Source: Anaerolineae bacterium
GTDB lineage: Bacteria; Chloroflexota; Anaerolineae; 4572-78; J111
Assembly: GCA_023382535.1 (NCBI GenBank)
Contig: JAHDWA010000035.1
Span: forward strand, 42,474-106,473
Reading direction: 5' to 3'
Length of the DNA: 64,000 bases
A model generated the notes under the pieces. That model was not told the origin of the DNA. It did not search any database and worked only from the letters and a program-made list of their open reading frames with translations. Positions 24,587-34,100 of the stretch are shown piece after piece. How positions within the stretch are numbered: the first letter of the stretch is position 1; each line of letters begins with the position of its first letter. A program made the position numbers and the translations under genes.

Positions 24587-27241
24587 ATGAAACCCATCTC
24601 ACGCAGGCGCAAACTGGCGACTCTTTTAATCACTCTGGCTATTCTGACCGGGCTGGCGTTCGCCGTCATCGTGGATCAATGGCTCCTGGTTGACCTGCCC
24701 CGGCCCGACGAACTGTACCAGTACACTACCGCCCCCTCGACCAAAATCTATGACCGGCACGGCACGCTGCTCTACGAAATCACCGACCCGCACCAGGGGC
24801 TGCACACACCGTTAAAACTGGAAGATATTCCCCAGGCCTGCCTCAACGCCACCATCGCCACCGAGGACGCCAGCTTTTACCGCAACCCCGGCGTGGACGC
24901 CTGGGCCATCCTGCGCGCCCTGTACATCAACTGGAAGGGTGGCGAGGTCTTGAGCGGCGGCAGCACCATCACCCAGCAGTTGGCTCGCAACCTGCTCCTC
25001 TCCCCCCAGGAGCGCACCGAGGTCAGCCTGACCCGCAAGCTGCGCGAAGCCATCCTGGCCTGGCGGCTGGCCCGGACCTATTCTAAAGATGAAATCCTGA
25101 CCCTCTACCTCAACGAAACCTACTACGGCAACCTGGCCTACGGCATCGAAGCGGCCAGCCGGACCTACTTTGGCAAGCACGCCGCCGAACTCGATCTGGC
25201 CGAGTGCGCCATGCTGGCCGGCCTGCCCCAAAGCCCGGCCAACTACAATCCCCTGGAAAACCCCGAAGCGGCCAAAGCACGCCAGAGCATTGTCCTCGAT
25301 TTAATGCTCAAGCAGGGTTTTGTCGCCGCCGAGGAGGCCAACAGCGCCCGGACGGAAAAACTCGGCTATGCCGCCATCCCCTTCCCCATCGAAGCGCCCC
25401 ATTTTGTGATGTATGTCCGGGGCGAGTTGGAACGCAGGTACGGCCTGGAGGCTATCTACCGCCAGGGCTTGCAGGTCTACACCACCGTGGATTTGAACGT
25501 GCAGAACGCCGCCCAGCGGATTGTCCGCTACCGGCTGGCCGAATTGACCAAACAGAAGGACGGCCAGCCGCCGCGCAATATCCGCAACGCCGCCGTGGTG
25601 GTCATGAACCCGCGCAGCGGCGAAGTCCTGGCCCTGTTAGGCAGTCCCGATTACTTCGACCCGCGCATTGACGGCGCGGTCAACGCTACCATGGCCACCC
25701 GCCAGCCCGGCTCCTCGATCAAGCCGATCACTTACGCCGCCGCCTTCGACCCGGCGGTCGCCGCGAGCCACGGCTACGCCCCGCTCACCGCCGCCTCGAT
25801 GATGGTGGATGTGCGCACCGCCTTTGTGACCCAGGAGGGCCAGCCTTACGTGCCCGAAAATTACGACCGCACCTGGCGCGGGCCGGTCTTATTACGCCAG
25901 GCGCTGGCCAGCAGCTACAACTTGGTGGCAGTCAAGGTGTTGGAGTACGTGGGGTTGGAAAGCATGGTAGACCTGGCCCGCTCGCTGGGTATCACCACGT
26001 TTGATAATAAAAACTTCGGCCTGGCCTTGACCCTCGGCGGCGGCGAGGTGCGGTTGTTGGAAATGACCGCCGCTTACGGCGCGTTTGCCAACGGCGGGCG
26101 CAGGCTGGAGCCGGTGACCATTACCCGCATCACCGACCACAACGGCCAGGTGATCTACCAGTCGCCCCCCCATCTGAACCCCGGCCCCCAGGTGCTCGAC
26201 CCGGCCGCGGCCTATCTCATTACCTCGATTTTGAGCGACAACTATGCCCGCCGTTCTACCTTTGGCGCGGGCAGTCCACTCAACCTGACCCGCCCGGCGG
26301 CGGCTAAAACCGGCACGACCCAGGATTGGCGCGACAACTGGACGGTCGGCTATACCCCGGATTTGGTCGTCGGAGTCTGGGCCGGCAACGCCGACAATGA
26401 ACCTATGCGCCACATCTCCGGCGTCACCGGCGCGGCCCCCATCTGGCATGACTTAATGGAGGAACTGCACAAAACCATTCCCGTCCACGATTTTGCCCGG
26501 CCTGCTGGGCTGAGTGAAAAAACCATTTGCGCCGACAACGGCCTCATTCCCGTTGACGGTTCAAAGGTTCAAACGTTAAACGTTCAACAGGGTATCAATT
26601 CATCATCCACTATTCAGAGCCAAAGGCCCCCTCTGGGCAATTCACAATTCTCTGTCCCCTGCCCTCACACGATGACCGAAATTTTTATCGCCGGCACCGA
26701 GCCACAGCGCCTTGACGACTGGCACCAGTCCATCGCTCTCGACCGGCGCAACGGCCTGCGGGCCGGCGTTGGCTGCCCCTTAGAGTTTGTCACCGTCCAG
26801 CCCTTCACCCTCTACCCCGCCGAGGCGCGCGCCTGGGCCAAGAAGCAGGCCATCCCCCAGCCGCCGGAGGCGTATTCGCCGCTTTGTCCCAACTCGCAAA
26901 CAGCGAACGGCGCATGGGCGAATGGCGAAGAGCAACTCGCCTCTGCTCCCCTGCTCCTCCGCTCTCCTGCCCTCGTCTTCACCAGCCCCGATCAGGGCAG
27001 CACCTTTCGTCTGGTCCCCACCATCCCGGCCGAGAAGCAGAAAATCCGGGTCAGCGTCCGCCCGACGGATGGCGTGTCGCTGCGACAGGTCAAGCTGCTG
27101 ATCAACGGCCAGCCCCTGGCCGAGGGATCAGAAATCCTGTGGCAGATGTCGGTGGGGACATACACCTTTGAAGCCGTGGGAGTGGATGCGGCGGGCAATG
27201 AGTTACGAGCCAATCAGGTGACGGTCAAAGTCGTTGAGTAA
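24587..27241 (+). CDS. pbpC: Bifunctional penicillin-binding protein 1C
   Basis: About 884 residues from ATG 24587 (MKPISRRRKLATLLITLAIL), which puts a basic residue run and a membrane anchor at the N-terminus. The GT51 glycosyltransferase has ATEDASFYRNPGVD and GGSTITQQLARNLLL. The transpeptidase has the SxxK serine at 376 (GSSIK), SxN as SSYN and KTGTT. The C-terminal part (SPDQGSTFRLVPTIP) resembles the BiPBP_C domain specific to PBP1C. Between domains, about residues 662-690 are low-complexity and encoded by repeated words (TTCAAACGTT, AACGTTCAAC), and a second such patch lies near 26890-26940. PBP1C genes often neighbour alpha-2-macroglobulin genes; here one lies 4 kb downstream. Confidence 0.9.
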   Translation: MKPISRRRKLATLLITLAILTGLAFAVIVDQWLLVDLPRPDELYQYTTAPSTKIYDRHGTLLYEITDPHQGLHTPLKLEDIPQACLNATIATEDASFYRNPGVDAWAILRALYINWKGGEVLSGGSTITQQLARNLLLSPQERTEVSLTRKLREAILAWRLARTYSKDEILTLYLNETYYGNLAYGIEAASRTYFGKHAAELDLAECAMLAGLPQSPANYNPLENPEAAKARQSIVLDLMLKQGFVAAEEANSARTEKLGYAAIPFPIEAPHFVMYVRGELERRYGLEAIYRQGLQVYTTVDLNVQNAAQRIVRYRLAELTKQKDGQPPRNIRNAAVVVMNPRSGEVLALLGSPDYFDPRIDGAVNATMATRQPGSSIKPITYAAAFDPAVAASHGYAPLTAASMMVDVRTAFVTQEGQPYVPENYDRTWRGPVLLRQALASSYNLVAVKVLEYVGLESMVDLARSLGITTFDNKNFGLALTLGGGEVRLLEMTAAYGAFANGGRRLEPVTITRITDHNGQVIYQSPPHLNPGPQVLDPAAAYLITSILSDNYARRSTFGAGSPLNLTRPAAAKTGTTQDWRDNWTVGYTPDLVVGVWAGNADNEPMRHISGVTGAAPIWHDLMEELHKTIPVHDFARPAGLSEKTICADNGLIPVDGSKVQTLNVQQGINSSSTIQSQRPPLGNSQFSVPCPHTMTEIFIAGTEPQRLDDWHQSIALDRRNGLRAGVGCPLEFVTVQPFTLYPAEARAWAKKQAIPQPPEAYSPLCPNSQTANGAWANGEEQLASAPLLLRSPALVFTSPDQGSTFRLVPTIPAEKQKIRVSVRPTDGVSLRQVKLLINGQPLAEGSEILWQMSVGTYTFEAVGVDAAGNELRANQVTVKVVE

Positions 27242-27349
27242 AGCCAAAGGAACTGAGGCTACCAAACCCTATTCTTTACTCAAGAGTTATGGTAGAATAA
27301 CGACTAGGTCGGTGACATCAGAGCAAAACCTTTGAGAGCGAGGCAAATA

Positions 27350-27637
27350 ATGAGTAACTCTATTGTGCAGGTCAAGCAGGCCACAATCACCTACCCTAAC
27401 GGCTTCCCGCAGATGTTAAAAATGTCTGAGCAGGAATTTGTATCGGAGCTACAATTTTTAGCGGCAGCAAAAATGTATGAATTAGGACGACTTTCATCTG
27501 GCAAAGCAGCCCAATTAGCTGGAATAGAGCGGGGGTTATTTCTCCAAAGGTTAGGTCAAATAGGGGTAGCCGCTATTAATCTGCGCGATGAAGAAATTGA
27601 GAGTGAGATTGAGGCGGCTAGAGAATTGGCCAAATGA
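27350..27637 (+). CDS. UPF0175 family antitoxin
   Basis: The ATG at 27350 (MSNSIVQVKQATITYPNGF) gives 95 residues; the frame from 27332 adds six unsupported ones. The body EQEFVSELQFLAAAKMYELG, RLSSGKAAQLAGIERGLFLQ and IGVAAINLRDEEIESEIEAA matches UPF0175, small DNA-binding proteins with a ribbon/helix-turn-helix character that pair with DUF3368 PIN-like toxins. The stop overlaps the next start by four bases (ATGA), a classical toxin-antitoxin arrangement. A TGGTAGAAT extended -10-like box at 27290-27298 lies just upstream. It probably represses its own operon. Confidence 0.85.
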   Translation: MSNSIVQVKQATITYPNGFPQMLKMSEQEFVSELQFLAAAKMYELGRLSSGKAAQLAGIERGLFLQRLGQIGVAAINLRDEEIESEIEAARELAK

Positions 27638-28119
27638 ACCGCTGGGTTGTAGATACCGGCCCGCTTATCTTCCTGGCAAAATTGGATCGTTTGGAACTAC
27701 TGCAACGAGGAGCGGATGAGATTTTAGCACCACCGGCGGTTTTGGCTGAAGTGCATATGCTACATGACGAAGCCACTCAAAAAATCGAGGTAGCTGGCCA
27801 ATCTTGGCTCCAAATCCAAACAGTCGATGACCGCTCAAAAGTAAGCCTGCTGCTGGCAGATCTTGATACTGGTGAAGCTGAAGTAATTGCTCTGGCTCAA
27901 ACCGTAAATGCAAATCGAGTTGTCGTGGATGATCTGGATGCTCGACGCTTCGCTCGTAGAATTGGATTGTCGGTCGTAGGAACAATGGGCTTACTTCTAG
28001 CAGCCCGATTACGAGGTGAAATTCCATCGGTTAAGGCAGAAATTGAGCATCTGCGACAATTAGGGTTCTGGACAAGCGAAGCTTTAGTTGAGGCGATTCT
28101 GAAGGCTGCGAACGAGTAA
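27634..28119 (+). CDS. DUF3368 PIN-like toxin
   Basis: A 161-residue protein overlapping the UPF0175 gene by 4 bases. The PIN-like fold is shown by WVVDTGPLIFLAKLDRLELL with its first acidic residue, ILAPPAVLAEVHMLHDEATQ, LADLDTGEAEVIALAQTV with conserved acids, and RVVVDDLDARRFARRIGLSV followed by GTMGLLLAARLRGEI. PIN-domain toxins are Mg2+-dependent ribonucleases. All the expected acidic positions appear present, so it is probably functional. It is followed by a strong terminator at 28131. Together with its upstream partner it forms a complete type II toxin-antitoxin module between the PBP1C and MFS genes. Confidence 0.85.
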   Translation: MNRWVVDTGPLIFLAKLDRLELLQRGADEILAPPAVLAEVHMLHDEATQKIEVAGQSWLQIQTVDDRSKVSLLLADLDTGEAEVIALAQTVNANRVVVDDLDARRFARRIGLSVVGTMGLLLAARLRGEIPSVKAEIEHLRQLGFWTSEALVEAILKAANE

Positions 28120-28130
28120 TCAAGAGGATT

Positions 28131-28167
28131 AACCGCTGTAAGATCTGGTTGCTTACAGTGGTTTTTT
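28131..28167 (+). terminator. Terminator of the UPF0175/DUF3368 operon
   Basis: AACCGCTGTAAG (28131-28142) pairs with CTTACAGTGGTT (28152-28163) across a 9-base loop, with one G-T pair, and runs into TTTTTT. It lies 12 bases after the toxin stop. Confidence 0.85.
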
Positions 28168-28260
28168 GTTGGGATTGAACCAGACGTGACAAGGAAAATT
28201 CTATAACTTCGTCAGGGATTAATTTTTGTTCAAGTTTCAGAATACCCTAAAACTTCAAAG

Positions 28261-29538
28261 ATGATAATAAATACGGTTAAATCCAGCCGCCTGATCAAAG
28301 CCACGCCCTTCTTCTACGGCTGGGTCATCCTCGTCGTGGGGACCATCGGCATCGCTATGATGGGCCCCAGCCAGACCTTCACCATCAGCGTCTTCATTGA
28401 TTACTTCATCAGAGACCTGGGCATCTCGCGGGCCAACATATCCCTGTTGTACGGTCTGGCCACCTTTGCCGCTTCGCTGTTCTTACCGCTCATCGGCCGC
28501 CTGGTGGACCGCTACGGCCCCCGGCTGACGACGCCCCTGATTGCCCTGGGCCTGGGTCTGGCGGCCATGGGCGCGGCCCTGGTTCAGGGGATGGTAACGC
28601 TGCTCATCGGGCTGCTGGCGCTCCGCTTTTTGGGCTTTGGTTCGCTGCAACTGGTCAGCAATAATCTTATCGCCCAGTGGTTCATCCGCCGGCGCGGCCG
28701 AGTGATGGGCCTGGCCGGGCTGAGCCTGCCCATCGGTCTGGTCATTTTCCCGGCGCTGAGCCAGACCCTGATCGAGCAGTTCGGCTGGCGCTGGGCGCTG
28801 GTCCTGCTGGGTTTGCTGGTCTGGCTGGTGATGCTGCCGGTCAGCCTGCTTTTTTTCAAAGACAGGCCGGAAATATACGGTTTACAGCCGGATGGGGATA
28901 CTCCTGCTCTACTCTCCCCTGTTGGCGCGAGGGATGCGGAGGGTAGCGAAAGAAACTGGACCCTGGCCGAGGCCCGGCGCACCGGCGTGTTCTGGCTCTT
29001 TGGCGCAGGCATGACCGTGCTGACAATGATCCTGGCCGGCCTTGTCTTTCACCAGGTCTCGCTCTTTGAGGTGCGCGGCCTGAGCCGGGAGACAGCCGTC
29101 AGCGCCTTTAATGTGATTGCTGTTTTCTCGGTGGTGGGCAACCTGGGCATGGGCTGGCTGCTGGACCGCTACCGGACCCGCTTACTGCTGGCGATGACCC
29201 TCTTTCTCCTGGCGGCGACGATGGTCATGGTCCAGGTGATGAGTACCCCACTGCAGGCCCTGCTTTACGGCGTGCTGAACGGCCTGGTCAGCGGCGCGTT
29301 CCGGGTAATTGACGCGGTCGTCTGGGCCAAATATTTTGGCCGGCTGCACCTGGGTTCGATTCGCGGGGCGGTGATGATCGGCGTTGTCGGGGGGACGGCG
29401 TTGGGACCGTATCCGCTGGGCCTGAGCCTCGATTACCTGGGCAGCTATGCCCCGGCCCTGACCACCCTGCTGCTCTTGCCGCTCGGCCTCGGCCTGACAG
29501 CGCTGCTGATCAAACGCCCTGAGAAGCAAGCGGGTTAA
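28261..29538 (+). CDS. MFS transporter (monocarboxylate/oxalate-formate type)
   Basis: A 425-residue protein with about 12 hydrophobic segments. It opens with a basic stretch and FFYGWVILVVGTIGIAMMGP, a signature of the oxalate/formate antiporter and MCT-like branch of the major facilitator superfamily. The loop LIGRLVDRYGPRLTTPLIAL contains the MFS GRLxDRxGxR motif, and a matching GMGWLLDRYRTRLLLAMTLF occurs in the second half. The middle loop has a charged 30-residue stretch (ARDAEGSERNWTLAEARRTG). Substrates are likely small organic anions. It converges with the lipoprotein gene 8 bp away. Confidence 0.85.
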   Translation: MIINTVKSSRLIKATPFFYGWVILVVGTIGIAMMGPSQTFTISVFIDYFIRDLGISRANISLLYGLATFAASLFLPLIGRLVDRYGPRLTTPLIALGLGLAAMGAALVQGMVTLLIGLLALRFLGFGSLQLVSNNLIAQWFIRRRGRVMGLAGLSLPIGLVIFPALSQTLIEQFGWRWALVLLGLLVWLVMLPVSLLFFKDRPEIYGLQPDGDTPALLSPVGARDAEGSERNWTLAEARRTGVFWLFGAGMTVLTMILAGLVFHQVSLFEVRGLSRETAVSAFNVIAVFSVVGNLGMGWLLDRYRTRLLLAMTLFLLAATMVMVQVMSTPLQALLYGVLNGLVSGAFRVIDAVVWAKYFGRLHLGSIRGAVMIGVVGGTALGPYPLGLSLDYLGSYAPALTTLLLLPLGLGLTALLIKRPEKQAG

Positions 29539-29546
29539 AAAGCCCG

Positions 29547-30932
29547 TTACTGCTTCAGATAGGTTAAACTTTGGGAAAACAAAGGCTCCTCCGGCTCGAG
29601 CCTGGCCGCCTGCTCGATATCAGCTATGGCTTGAGGATCGTCGGGATTGGCCAGGTGCCTGGCCAACCCGCGCAAAAAGAAGGCCGCCGCCAGGTCCGGC
29701 CGGGCCTCCAGCGCCGGGGTCGCGCTGTCAATGATCCATTGGCTCAGCTCCGCCTCCCAGCCCATCGCCGGGGTATCGGAAATCAGGGGGGTTGGCCGGT
29801 CAAAAATTTCCTGCACCGAGTAAGGGCGCATGACCTCTAAAGCCGCCGCATAATCGCCGTAGAAAATATTACCGAGGAGCGGGTAAGGCTCCTGCGCCTG
29901 CTCAAATCGCTCCTCGGCATGCAGGCGGATCAGGGCCGCATCCCAGACAACCACCGGGTCTTGCCCGTCGAGGGCCACCGCCTGGTTGATGGTTTCGTAA
30001 GCGTCCTTCCACAGCCCGGCCTCGGCCAGCTCAACCGCTCGATTGGTTAGATCCCGCAGCGGAGCCGGGGCTGTCTCGGGCAGGGGGGTCAAGACTACCT
30101 CGCTTAAGCGTTCGCCGTCCCACCTCAAAACCTGGTACTGGATGTGAGTGACGCCGCAGGCATAGCAGAAAACATAATATTCCGTCAGGTCGAGCAGCAC
30201 GTCGGGCAGGCCATCCCCATTTAAATCCTCAATCCGGCTGCCTCCGGGGCTGGATGTAAAATGAGAAACATCATGGCGCAGCGTCTGCCCATCAAAACTA
30301 AGCAGATCATAAACACCGCTGTGAGCGCCGGCTCCCCCCTGGACTTCCAGCCAGATCTGGCCCGGTTCAATTTGAACCTGGCTCACCGAAGCGGAATCAA
30401 GGTAATCAGGGTTTTCCAATTCCACCCGGCTCACTTCCTGCCAGCCGCTCCCGCTCCGGGTATAGACAGCCACAAAATGGTTTTCGAGCGGGTCAAAACT
30501 GCGGAAACCCGTGGTAAAAGCGGCCCAGTACGGCGAGCTGGAACTACCTCCGGTCAAAGGCAGGACACTGACCCCCTCAAACCCGCCCATACCAAAGCCG
30601 TCGGCATCAGGCGTAGGCGAGGGGGGCAGCCCGGCTTCAAGCGTGGCTTGCAGATCGGCGGCTAAGGCCCCATCCGGTGTTTCTGTAACGACCGGGGCAG
30701 GCGTCTCAGTAGGGGTAACAGTAGATGAGGGCAGCGCAGGTATAGCCGTGAGCGGTTCGCTCGTCGCTGTCAGCGTTGGCTCCGGCAGGGGTTGGGCGGT
30801 CGGGCTGGCAGCGGCCACCGCTGTTTCAGGTGAGACGGTGGGCGTCTCGGTTGGGACAGCGCTGCTGCACGCGGTCAGAGCCAGGACCAGCCCGGCCAGA
30901 CCTGCTCCCCACAGTGGTTCAATCATTTTCAT
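29547..30932 (-). CDS. Secreted lipoprotein with Thr/Pro linker
   Basis: The ATG at 30932 is preferred because GAGG lies about 9 bases upstream; the frame reaches 30965. The protein starts MKMIEPLWGAGLAGLVLALT and has a lipobox ending in ACSS, so the mature N-terminal cysteine should carry lipid. A 90-residue threonine/proline-rich spacer follows (ETPTVSPETAVAAASPTAQP). The body has an integrin-like calcium motif (EDLNGDGLPDVLLDL) and a TPR-like C-terminal half (LVELAEAGLWKDAYETINQA is close to a TPR; also DLAAAFFLRGLARHL). Probably an exported protein involved in surface sensing or assembly. No enzymatic motif is visible. Confidence 0.75.
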   Translation of the reverse strand: MKMIEPLWGAGLAGLVLALTACSSAVPTETPTVSPETAVAAASPTAQPLPEPTLTATSEPLTAIPALPSSTVTPTETPAPVVTETPDGALAADLQATLEAGLPPSPTPDADGFGMGGFEGVSVLPLTGGSSSSPYWAAFTTGFRSFDPLENHFVAVYTRSGSGWQEVSRVELENPDYLDSASVSQVQIEPGQIWLEVQGGAGAHSGVYDLLSFDGQTLRHDVSHFTSSPGGSRIEDLNGDGLPDVLLDLTEYYVFCYACGVTHIQYQVLRWDGERLSEVVLTPLPETAPAPLRDLTNRAVELAEAGLWKDAYETINQAVALDGQDPVVVWDAALIRLHAEERFEQAQEPYPLLGNIFYGDYAAALEVMRPYSVQEIFDRPTPLISDTPAMGWEAELSQWIIDSATPALEARPDLAAAFFLRGLARHLANPDDPQAIADIEQAARLEPEEPLFSQSLTYLKQ

Positions 30933-31102
30933 TTTGAAATTCCTCGGTCGGTTATCATATTTCATCGTCTAACTCCCAAAAGGGTACCACATTTGAAGTG
31001 ACTTATCAAAGAACTTCCTTTCACTTCTCCCACGCTCAACCGTCGCTCGGCCCGTCAGCCGGAAACGGGGCGACGGTTTAGCAAAACGGTCTCCCTTGTG
31101 AT

Positions 31103-31165
31103 ACGATAATAATACGTGATGCGTAATAATTTACTTTCACGTATCACGTATCACCCAGCACGTTT
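31103..31165. repeat. Word-repeat hairpin GTGATGCGTAAT/TACGTATCAC
   Basis: ATACGTGATGCGTAATAAT is followed by TTTCACGTATCACGTATCAC, so the words TACGTGATGCG and CACGTATCACG are nearly complementary. It occupies part of the 254-bp gap between the divergent lipoprotein and alpha-2-macroglobulin genes, ending about 22 bases before the macroglobulin start. Confidence 0.6.
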
Positions 31166-31186
31166 CATCCCAGTAAGAGGTGTTCG

Positions 31187-34100
31187 ATGAAAAAAGTAAT
31201 GGCCCTAATTACGCTCATCCTTGCCCTTTTTCTCGCCAGTTGCAGCCCCACGGCGACGCCTCCGCCGCCGGCTCCCAGCCAGCCAACCGGCGAAGCCCGG
31301 ACAACTGCCGAACTTGCCGGCACCCCGGCGGTCGAAGCTCCCACAGTTCCACCGGCTCCGACAAACACTCAGGCCCCGCCAACCCCCACCCCCGAACCGC
31401 TGCCGCCGCTGGTCCTGCGGACTTCGCCGGAGCAGGGACAGGAGCAGCCGCTCGACGCGCCCATCGAGCTGACTTTTGACCAGCCCATGAATCGTGACAG
31501 CGTTGAAAAAGCCTTCGCCATCGAGCCGGGGGCCAGCGTGGATGGCACGTTTACCTGGAAAGACGACCAGACCGTGCAGTTCGCTTTCAATGATGGTCTC
31601 AAGCGCGGCGAACGCTACCGGGTGCGGGTCATCGAGTCGGCCCAGAGCCAGGCCGGGCTGGCCATGGAGCGGCCTTTTGAGCTGCGCTTCAGCGCGGTCG
31701 GCTCTCTGGAAGTGACCAACGTCCAGCCCGCCGACGGTTCCACCGAAATTTTGCCCGACTCCATCGTCACCGTGCTGTTCAACCGCCCGGTTGTGCCCCT
31801 CAACGCCATCGGCGATGCGGGCAATCTGCCCGACCCTTTGACCTTTACCCCGCCGGTGACCGGCCAGGGCGAGTGGCTGAACACCTCCATTTACCAGTTT
31901 ACCCCCGATCAAGGCTTTGAGCCGGCCACCGAGTACAAAGCCCGCGTCAGCCAGGGTCTGCGGGATGCCCTGGGCCAGGCCGAGCTGGAGGACGATTACG
32001 AGTGGAGCTTCAGCACCGTCAGCCCCGCCGCTATCGCCAGCCTGCCCGCCGCGGGCGATGTCTACGTCAGCCCGACGCCGGTTATCAGCGTCACCTTTAA
32101 CCAGCCGATGGACCGCAGCAGCGTCGAGGAGAACTTCAAACTGGTCAACGACCAAACCGGCCGGGCAGTCCCCGGCCAATTCGCCTGGGTAGAACAGGGC
32201 CTTGTCCCGCCACCCAACCCCGACGATTATGGCTATGAATACCTCTACGATGAGGGCGCCGGGCCGGAAGAGGTCGGGGTCGAGACGGTCGAATTTACCC
32301 CCAACATCGCCCTTGAGTTTGACACGGTCTACCGTATCGAGCTGCCTCAAGGGGTCAAAGGCACGGTCGGCAACGCCGCAACTCAGGCGGATTTCAGCGC
32401 CAGCTTCACCGTTATCCCCTACCCGGCCATTGTCAGCACCTACCCCGCCAACGGCGACGAACTGGTGGACCCCTACACCACCCTGCAAATCACCTTCAAT
32501 TCCCCCATGAACCCGGAGAGCGTGGTCATTGGAGAAAATGTCATCATCCAGCCGAGCGTGGCCGTGACCCAGGTCTATACCTACTGGTGGAGCAGCAATA
32601 CCAACCTGGAAATCAACATTGACGCCACCCTCCGCAAGCCCAGCAGCCGCTACCGGGTTACGCTGGGGCCGGATATCGAGGGGCGGTACGGCCAGCAGCT
32701 CGGCAGAACGACCACGATTGCCTGGGAAACGGCGGCCGCCGCGCCCCTCATCTACATGCACTCGCCCGGCCGCATCGCCACCTACAACGCCTACACCGAC
32801 ACCCTGACCTACCTCACCGTCCGTAACCTGAACGCGGTGGACTTTGCGTTGTACCGCCTGCCCCTGGACGACTTCATCGAACTCAACGGCAACAACTGGT
32901 GGGACGCCTGGGACCGGTACGTCCCCAGCGAGGATAACCTAATCAGCGACTGGCAGCTTGAAAACGCCGCAGACCTGGACGCCAGCGTCATCTACCGGGT
33001 AGACCTGGGGGCGCGGAGCGGCCTGGGCGACCGCCTGCCGCCCGGCCTCTACTACCTGGAGGCCACTGCCGACGCTGGTGCGGTCTACCCGGAGGCCGAT
33101 ACCGGCAGCTTTGTCAATGCCCGCGAGCGGCAGATGCTGGTGGTCAGCAAAAACAACCTCACCCTCAAAGCTTCTATCAACGAGGCCCTGGCCTGGGTGA
33201 CTGACCTGCAGAGCGGCCAGCCCGTGCCCGGCCTGCCGCTGACCTTTATCGCCGGCGGCGCTTACAACTACAACACCGGCGAGACCTCCGCCTCCGAAAA
33301 CCTGGGCCAGGCGACAACCGGCCGGGACGGCGTGGGCCTGCTTAAGTACGACCCCCGCACCGACGCCTACGAAGTCCGCATCGCCATTGCCGGCGATACG
33401 AACGAGCCGGACGACAACTTTGCCGTGACCGTCAGCAACTGGACCGACGGGATTGACCGCTACAGCTTCAACAACGTCAGCGTTGAGGATTATTTGCAGC
33501 CCTACAACGCCCAGTTCTACACCGACCGCAACATTTACCGCCCCGGCCAGACCGTCTATTTCAAGGGTATCCTCCGCGCCGACGACGACGCCCGCTACAG
33601 TCTGCCCACCTCGGTCGAAACCGTCAATATCCTCATTACCGACTCACAGGGTAAAGAAGTCTTCGACGAGGAATTCCCCCTGAGCGAGTTTGGCACGGTC
33701 AACGGCTCCTTTGACCTCGACGAAAACGCCGCCCTGGGGTCCTACTCCATCCAGGCCACCTATGACGAAGACAACACTTTTTACGACGACTTCCAGGTGG
33801 CGGCCTACCGCAAGCCGGAGTACCTGGTCGAAGCGGCCACCGACAAGCCCGAATACGCCCAGGGCGAGAAAATCAAAGTGACCACCACCGCCCAGTTTTT
33901 CTTTGGCGGGCCGGTTTCCAACGCCCAGGTCAGGTGGACCGTCCTCTCCGACGACTACAGCTTCACCTACACCCCGCCCCTTGAAGGGGGCGCGAGCGGG
34001 GGCTGGTACGACTTCACCGACTACGACTTCAGCCGCAGCGACGCCTACACCTACGGCGTCTACGGCGAGCAGATTGCCCAGGGCGAAGGTGTGACCGATA

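Noticed and set aside
31205..32761. A 518-residue reverse-strand reading frame
   Set aside because: Antisense to the macroglobulin N-terminal half; no recognisable domain.
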